Source: an uncultured Ideonella sp. (lineage in GTDB: Bacteria > Pseudomonadota > Gammaproteobacteria > Burkholderiales > Burkholderiaceae). From it: 13,545 nucleotides of DNA. Below the pieces are notes generated by a model. It worked only from the letters and a program-made list of their open reading frames with translations, had not been told where the DNA came from and made no database searches. A program made the position numbers and the translations under genes. This document shows, piece by piece, positions 7,578-13,545 of this stretch; within the stretch, counting starts at the first letter, position 1; each line of letters opens with the position of its first letter. The stretch is from positions 1-13,545 of the forward strand of contig CAMLGG010000147.1 of NCBI GenBank assembly GCA_946479475.1, read 5' to 3'.

Positions 7578-8654
7578 ATGAGCCGATTCTTCAACCTCAC
7601 CATCGCCGAAGTCCGCCAGGACACGCGCGACACCATCGTCGCCACGCTGGCCGTGCCCGCCGAGCTGCGCGAGACCTTTGCCTTCACCCAGGGCCAGCAC
7701 CTGACCTTCCGTGCACACCTGGAAGGCGAGGAGCTGCGGCGCTCCTACTCCATCTGCTCGGCCGTGCAGGATGGCGAACTGCGCGTGGCCATCAAGCGGG
7801 TGGCCGGCGGCCAGTTCTCCAACTGGGCCAACGACCACTTCCGCCCCGGCGTGAGCATCGAGGTGATGCCGCCGTCGGGCCAGTTCAGCCTGCCGCTGGC
7901 GCCCGATGCCCGCCGACGCTACCTGGCCGTGGCGGCGGGCAGCGGCATCACGCCGATGCTGTCGATCATCAAGACCACGCTGGTGGCTGAACCCGGGTCG
8001 GCCTTCACGCTGCTCTACGGCAACCGCGCTTCGTCGTCCGTGATCTTCCGCGACGAGATCGCCGGCCTCAAGGACGAGTACCGCGAGCGCCTGAACGTCA
8101 TCCACATGATGAGCCGCGAGCCTCAGGACGTGGAACTGTTCAACGGCCGCATCACCGGCGCGAAATGCGACGAGCTCTTCGCCCGCTGGATCCGCGTCGC
8201 CGACCACGACGCCGCCTTCATCTGCGGCCCGCAGAGCATGATGCTGGAGGTCTCCCAGGCCCTGCAGGACCACGGCATGGCCAAGGACGCGATCAAGGTC
8301 GAGCTCTTCGCCGCCGGCACGCCCGCCAAGGCCCGCGCGCCGCGCGCCGTGGCCGCGGCCGACCCGCGCGAGAGCGAGGTCACGCTGATCGTCGACGGCG
8401 CCCGGCGCAGCTTCCCGATGGCCCGGGAGCAGGAGTCCATCCTCGATGCCGGCCTGAAGCAGGGGATCGACATCCGCTACTCCTGCAAGGGCGGCGTCTG
8501 CGCCACCTGCCGCTGCAAGGTCGTGGAAGGCAAGGTGGAGATGGACGCCAACTACGCGCTGGAGGATTACGAGATCGCCCGCGGCTTCGTGCTGAGCTGC
8601 CAGGCCTTCCCCATCACCGACCAGGTCGTCCTCGACTTCGACGTCGACCACTGA
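7578..8654 (+). CDS. paaE: 1,2-phenylacetyl-CoA epoxidase reductase subunit PaaE
   Basis: A 358-aa NAD(P)H-dependent reductase passing electrons to the PaaA diiron centre. The N-terminal FAD-binding domain (about 1-105) has the flavin motif RSYS at 55-58. The NAD(P)-binding domain (about 110-240) has GSGITPM from residue 121 and the terminal FICGPQSMM motif. A C-terminal plant-type [2Fe-2S] ferredoxin domain (about 270-358) has Cys303, Cys308, Cys311 and the distant Cys341, the normal C-x4-C-x2-C...C set; Cys313 is additional. Size and domain order match PaaE. The ATG at 7578 lies 19 bp after paaD; the nearer ATG at 7564 is out of frame. Confidence 0.97.
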   Translation: MSRFFNLTIAEVRQDTRDTIVATLAVPAELRETFAFTQGQHLTFRAHLEGEELRRSYSICSAVQDGELRVAIKRVAGGQFSNWANDHFRPGVSIEVMPPSGQFSLPLAPDARRRYLAVAAGSGITPMLSIIKTTLVAEPGSAFTLLYGNRASSSVIFRDEIAGLKDEYRERLNVIHMMSREPQDVELFNGRITGAKCDELFARWIRVADHDAAFICGPQSMMLEVSQALQDHGMAKDAIKVELFAAGTPAKARAPRAVAAADPRESEVTLIVDGARRSFPMAREQESILDAGLKQGIDIRYSCKGGVCATCRCKVVEGKVEMDANYALEDYEIARGFVLSCQAFPITDQVVLDFDVDH

Positions 8655-8665
8655 AAGGCCCGCCC

Positions 8666-9466
8666 ATGGAACACCAGACCATCCGTTTCGAGGTGAGCGA
8701 GCGCGTCGCGCGGCTCACGCTGAACCGCCCCGAGCGGCTCAACAGCTTCAACCTGCAGATGCACGCCGAGGTGCGCGAGGCGATGGCCCGCGTGGCCGAG
8801 GGCGCGGCCGACCGCAGCATCCGGGTGCTGCTGCTCACCGGCGCCGGCCGCGGCTTCTGCGCCGGGCAGGATCTCGGCGACCGGGCCGTCGCGCCCGGCG
8901 AGGCCCCGCCGGACCTGGGCGAGTCGATCGAGAAGCACTACGGCCCCCTGGTGCTCGCGCTGCGGCGCCTGCCGATCCCGGTGGTGTGCGCCGTCAATGG
9001 CGTGGCTGCCGGCGCGGGCGCCAACCTCGCGCTGGCCTGCGACATCGTCATCGCGGCGCGCTCGGCCAGCTTCATCGAGTCCTTCTGCAAGCTCGGCCTG
9101 CTGCCGGACACCGGCGGCACCTACTTCCTGCCGCGCCTGCTGGGATCGGCTCGCGCCACCGGCCTGGCGATGCTGGGCGACAAGTTGAGTGCGGAGCAGG
9201 CCGCCGCCTGGGGCCTGATCTGGAAATGCGTCGACGACGACCAGTTCGCGGCCGAGGCCGATGCGCTCGCGCGGCAGCTGGCCGAGGCGCCGACCCAGGG
9301 CCTGGCCCGGACCAAGTTCGCGCTGCAGGCCAGCGGCCTGAACACGCTCGAGGCGCAGCTCGACCTGGAGCGCGACGCGATGCGCGAGCTCGGCCGCACC
9401 GCCGACTACCGCGAAGGCGTCGCCGCCTTCACGCAAAAGCGCGCGCCCCGTTTCACGGGCGCCTGA
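8666..9466 (+). CDS. paaG: 1,2-epoxyphenylacetyl-CoA isomerase PaaG (crotonase family)
   Basis: A 266-aa crotonase-fold enzyme that converts ring-1,2-epoxyphenylacetyl-CoA to oxepin-CoA. It also moves double bonds later in the pathway. The oxyanion-hole segments are GFCAGQDLG (around residue 63-71) and NGVAAGAGANLALACDI. The catalytic acid is Asp148 in GLLPDTGGTYFLPRL, the position occupied by the single catalytic Asp of PaaG; a glutamate expected of a hydratase is absent from both crotonase positions. This separates it from the second crotonase at 12267. The ATG at 8666 follows the paaE stop by 11 bp with AAAGG at 8655-8659 as a modest Shine-Dalgarno. Confidence 0.95.
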   Translation: MEHQTIRFEVSERVARLTLNRPERLNSFNLQMHAEVREAMARVAEGAADRSIRVLLLTGAGRGFCAGQDLGDRAVAPGEAPPDLGESIEKHYGPLVLALRRLPIPVVCAVNGVAAGAGANLALACDIVIAARSASFIESFCKLGLLPDTGGTYFLPRLLGSARATGLAMLGDKLSAEQAAAWGLIWKCVDDDQFAAEADALARQLAEAPTQGLARTKFALQASGLNTLEAQLDLERDAMRELGRTADYREGVAAFTQKRAPRFTGA

Positions 9467-9494
9467 GCAACCCGCACGGAGGCAGAGAGAACAC

Positions 9495-11059
9495 ATGAGC
9501 TACACCATTCCCGCCGGCTCGGTCGTCGGCATCGTCGGGGCGGGCGCCATGGGGGCCGGCATCGCGCAGGTCGCGCTGCAGGCCGGCCACGTCGTGCGCC
9601 TGCTCGACAAGGCTCCGGGCGCCGCGGCCAAGGCGGTTCGCAACCTCCAGGCGACGTTCGAGCGCCTGGTCGAGAAGGGCAGGCTCTCGCGTGAGGATGC
9701 CGCATCCTGCGGCGAGCGGCTGTTCGTCGCCGAAGCGGCCTTCGACCTGCGCGATGCCGCGCTCGTCGTCGAGGCGATCGTCGAGAAGCTCGAGGTCAAG
9801 CGCGCACTGTTCGCCGAGCTGGAGGACATCGTCGCCCCGACCTGCATCCTGGCCACCAACACCTCGTCGCTGTCCATCACGGCCGTGGGCGCGGGCCTGA
9901 GGCAGCCGCAGCGCCTGGTCGGCATGCACTTCTTCAACCCTGCGCCGCTGATGGCGCTGGTGGAGGTCGTCAGCGGCCTGGCCACCGCGCCGGCGGTCGC
10001 CCAGGCGGTCTACGACACCGCCTCGGCCTGGGGCAAGCTGCCGGTGCACGCGAAGTCGACGCCCGGCTTCATCGTCAACCGAGTCGCCCGCCCCTTCTAC
10101 GCCGAGGGCATGAGGCTGCTGACCGAGCAGGCCGCCGACGCCGCCACGCTCGACGCGGTGATGCGCGAGGCCGGCGGCTTCCGCATGGGCCCGTTCGAGC
10201 TGACCGACATGATCGGCCACGACGTGAACTTCGCGGTCACGCAAAGCGTCTTCCAGGCCTGCTTCGGCGACCCTCGCTTCACGCCCTCGCTCGTCCAGCA
10301 GGAGCTGGTCAACGCCGGCTGGTACGGGCGCAAGTCGGGCCGCGGCTTCTACGACTACGCCGAAGGCGCCACGCCGCCCCAGCCGTCCACCGAGCCGAGC
10401 CTGGGCCTGCCGAACGCGTCGATCGTGCTGTGGTGCGACACGGCCTTCGGGCAGGCGCTCGCGCTGCGTCTCGCCGAAGCGGGGGTGGCCTTCGAGCGCC
10501 GCGCCGGTGCGGCACCCCACGGTCAGCTGATGACCGTCGGCCGCGCCACCGTCGCCATCACCGACGGCCGCACCGCCACCCGCCGCGCGGCGGACCACGG
10601 CATCGAGGCCACCGTCGTGGCCGACCTGGTGTTCGATCCGGCCTCGGCCAAGCGCATCGCCCTCGCGCCGGCGGACACCTGCGACGAGAAGGCCTTCCAC
10701 GCCGCCGTCGCTGTCTTCCAGGCCGCCGGCTTCGCGGTGACGAGGCTGGGCGACGTGCCCGGCCTGGCCGTGATGCGCACCGTCGCCATGCTGGCCAACG
10801 AGGCCGCCGACGCGGTGAACCAGGGCGTGTGCGACGTGGCCGATGCCGACGCCGCCATGCGCCTGGGGGCCAACTATCCGCTGGGGCCCCTGACCTGGGC
10901 CGACCGCGTCGGCCCCGAGCTGATCCTCACCGTGCTCGACCACCTGGCCGCCGTCTACGGCGAGGACCGCTACCGCGCCTCGCCGCTGCTGCGCCGCCGC
11001 GTGGCCGCCGGCCGCCGCTTCCACTTCCGATCCACCGACCCCGACCTCCTCAGCCTGCG

Positions 11060-11063
<4 letters not shown>
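9495..11063 (+). CDS. paaH: 3-hydroxyadipyl-CoA dehydrogenase PaaH
   Basis: A 522-aa NAD-dependent dehydrogenase oxidising 3-hydroxyadipyl-CoA to 3-oxoadipyl-CoA. The Rossmann domain begins at about residue 10 with GAGAMG (15-20). The catalytic pair is His145 (GMHFFNPAPLM) and Glu157, at the usual 12-residue spacing. A first C-terminal 3HCDH domain follows (about 190-285, starting at TPGFIVNRVARPF). A middle degenerate Rossmann-like section (about 305-415) precedes a second 3HCDH domain (about 420-510) with ANYPLGPLTWADRVG. This double layout is normal for PaaH, and the length is at the long end of the family. GGAGG at 9478-9482 precedes the ATG by 12 nt. The last four bases overlap paaJ (ATGA). 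Confidence 0.95.
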
Positions 11064-12265
<1,202 letters not shown>

Positions 12266-12266
12266 C

Positions 12267-13046
12267 ATGGCGCTCCACGAAGACCTGCTCGTCACCGCGC
12301 CACAAGAGCGCGTGCGACTGATCACGCTGAACCGCCCGGCGGTGCGCAACGCCTTGCGCACCCACACCCTGGCGGAGATCGCCTCGGTGCTGGAAGAAGC
12401 GGCGGACGATCCCGAGACCGGCGCCGTCGTCATCACCGGCAGCGAGCGCTACTTCGCGGCCGGGGCGGACCTGCACGAGATGGCCGACAAGGGCCCGATC
12501 GAGCTGCTGACCGACCCGCGGCCGCGCCTGTGGAAGCGCATCGCCGCGTTTCCCAAGCCGCTGATCGCGGCGGTCAACGGCTATGCCTTCGGCGCCGGCT
12601 GCGAGCTGGTCATGCACGCCGACATCGTGATCGCCGGCGACGGCGCCCGCTTCGGCCTGCCGGAGATCAACCTGGGCATCATCCCCGGGGCCGGTGGCAC
12701 CCAGCGCCTCGCGCGCGTGGTCGGCAAGTCGCGGGCCATGCAGATGGTGCTGTCGGGCGAGCCCATCGACGGCCCTACAGCGCTGCAAAGCGGCCTGGCC
12801 TCGGAGGTGCTGCCCGCGGCCGAGGCGCTGCCCCGCGCGATGGCGCTCGCGCGGACCATCGCCGCCAAGGCACCGCTGGCGCTGCGCACCGCCAAGGAGG
12901 CCGTGCTGCTGGCCGAGGAAGCCCCGCTCTCGGCCGCCCTCAATGCGGAGCGCACCGCCTTCGTCGTGCTCGCCGCCTCGCAGGACCGCCAGGAGGGCAT
13001 CAGCGCCTTCCTCGAGAAGCGCCCTGCCCGGTTCCAGGGGCGCTGA
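12267..13046 (+). CDS. paaF: 2,3-dehydroadipyl-CoA hydratase PaaF (enoyl-CoA hydratase)
   Basis: A 259-aa crotonase-fold hydratase adding water to 2,3-dehydroadipyl-CoA to give 3-hydroxyadipyl-CoA, the substrate of PaaH. Both catalytic glutamates of true hydratases are present, 20 residues apart: Glu113 (GAGCELVMHADI) and Glu133 (LPEINLGIIPGAGGTQRL). The oxyanion-hole segment FAAGADLHEM lies near residues 63-72. The C-terminal end, FLEKRPARFQGR, is standard. One base separates the paaJ stop from this ATG (TGACATG), so it is read from the same transcript. The two-Glu active site distinguishes it from the PaaG-type isomerase. Confidence 0.94.
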   Translation: MALHEDLLVTAPQERVRLITLNRPAVRNALRTHTLAEIASVLEEAADDPETGAVVITGSERYFAAGADLHEMADKGPIELLTDPRPRLWKRIAAFPKPLIAAVNGYAFGAGCELVMHADIVIAGDGARFGLPEINLGIIPGAGGTQRLARVVGKSRAMQMVLSGEPIDGPTALQSGLASEVLPAAEALPRAMALARTIAAKAPLALRTAKEAVLLAEEAPLSAALNAERTAFVVLAASQDRQEGISAFLEKRPARFQGR

Positions 13047-13061
13047 GCCCGGAAAGATCCC

Positions 13062-13545
13062 ATGTCGCAACCCAACACCCTCCAAAGCTTCCTCGCCGGC
13101 CGCTGGATAGGCAGCCGTGCGGCCGCCCCGCTGGCCAGCGCCGTCGACGGACACACCGTCTGCCATGCGCACGAAGAGTCTCCCGACTTCGGCGAGGCGC
13201 TCGCCTTCGCGCGGCGCACCGGCACCAGCGCCCTGCTCGAGATGGATTTCCAGCAGCGCGCCGCGCGGCTGAAGGCCATGGCCGCCTGCCTGCTCGAACA
13301 CAAGGAAGGCCTCTACGCCCTCTCGCGCCACACCGGCGCCACGCGCGGCGACAGCTGGATCGACATCGAAGGCGGCGCGGGCACCCTGTTCGCCTACGCC
13401 CGCGTCGGCGCCAACGAGCTGCCCTCGGGCAACCTGATCCATGAAGGCCCCGCCCTGCCGCTGGGCAAGCAGGGCCGATTCGCCGGCACGCACATCCTGG
13501 TGCCGCGCGGCGGCGTGGCGGTGCACATCAACGCCTTCAACTTCC
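13062..13545 (+). CDS. paaZ: PaaZ, oxepin-CoA hydrolase / semialdehyde dehydrogenase (3' end outside window)
   Basis: The first 161 codons of an aldehyde-dehydrogenase-type protein; the frame is open to the right edge. Full-length PaaZ has an N-terminal aldehyde dehydrogenase and a C-terminal MaoC-like enoyl-CoA hydratase domain. The latter opens the oxepin-CoA ring and the former oxidises the aldehyde to 3-oxo-5,6-dehydrosuberyl-CoA. Visible PaaZ-like signatures are SFLAGRWIGS, FQQRAARLKAMAACLL, YALSRHTGATRGDSWIDIEGG and GVAVHINAFNF at the end. The catalytic Cys and Glu and the whole MaoC part are beyond the window, so the bifunctional form is inferred from N-terminal resemblance. The ATG at 13062 is 15 bp after the paaF stop, with GGAAAGA at 13051-13057 as Shine-Dalgarno. 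Confidence 0.93.
   Translation, partial: MSQPNTLQSFLAGRWIGSRAAAPLASAVDGHTVCHAHEESPDFGEALAFARRTGTSALLEMDFQQRAARLKAMAACLLEHKEGLYALSRHTGATRGDSWIDIEGGAGTLFAYARVGANELPSGNLIHEGPALPLGKQGRFAGTHILVPRGGVAVHINAFNF

Noticed and set aside
9453..11024. A 523-codon minus-strand open frame opposite paaH
   Set aside because: It mirrors paaH, whose NAD-binding motif and catalytic His/Glu are intact; the antisense protein has no recognisable domain.

Overview
The window is GC-rich DNA (roughly 70% G+C by eye). Gene content and order suggest a betaproteobacterium of the order Burkholderiales, probably Comamonadaceae-like; this is inference from family resemblance, not from a database search. Almost every base is coding. 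It holds an aerobic aryl-CoA ('hybrid') phenylacetate degradation operon, a regulatory gene block in front of it, and a divergent arylpyruvate-type ferredoxin oxidoreductase. I see no RNA genes, insertion sequences, CRISPR arrays or integration scars.

Left part (1-2496, minus strand): the first 832 codons of a fused indolepyruvate:ferredoxin oxidoreductase, cut by the left edge. A 126-bp divergent gap (2497-2622) carries a clear inverted repeat. Then come three closely spaced plus-strand regulatory genes: an Lrp/AsnC regulator (2623-3102), a soluble PAS sensor histidine kinase (3110-4177) and a NarL/LuxR-type response regulator (4187-4810).

Right part (4938-13545, plus strand): after a 127-bp leader comes a tight operon paaA-B-C-D-E-G-H-J-F-Z, with paaZ cut by the right edge. 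PaaABCE with PaaD epoxidises the ring of phenylacetyl-CoA. PaaG isomerises the epoxide to oxepin-CoA. PaaZ opens the ring and oxidises the resulting aldehyde. PaaJ, PaaF and PaaH then carry out the beta-oxidation-like steps to acetyl-CoA and succinyl-CoA. Gene junctions are 1-26 bp or overlap, which implies one transcript with translational coupling.

How it fits together: the oxidoreductase family converts aryl-pyruvates to aryl-acetyl-CoA, so it could feed phenylacetyl-CoA from phenylalanine straight into the Paa pathway without the ligase PaaK, which is not in this window. The Lrp-type protein is well placed to control the divergent oxidoreductase, and the two-component pair sits where a PaaX or PaaR repressor might be expected. 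The catabolic enzymes are well known. The less ordinary part is the regulatory layout and the coupling of the oxidoreductase to the paa operon.
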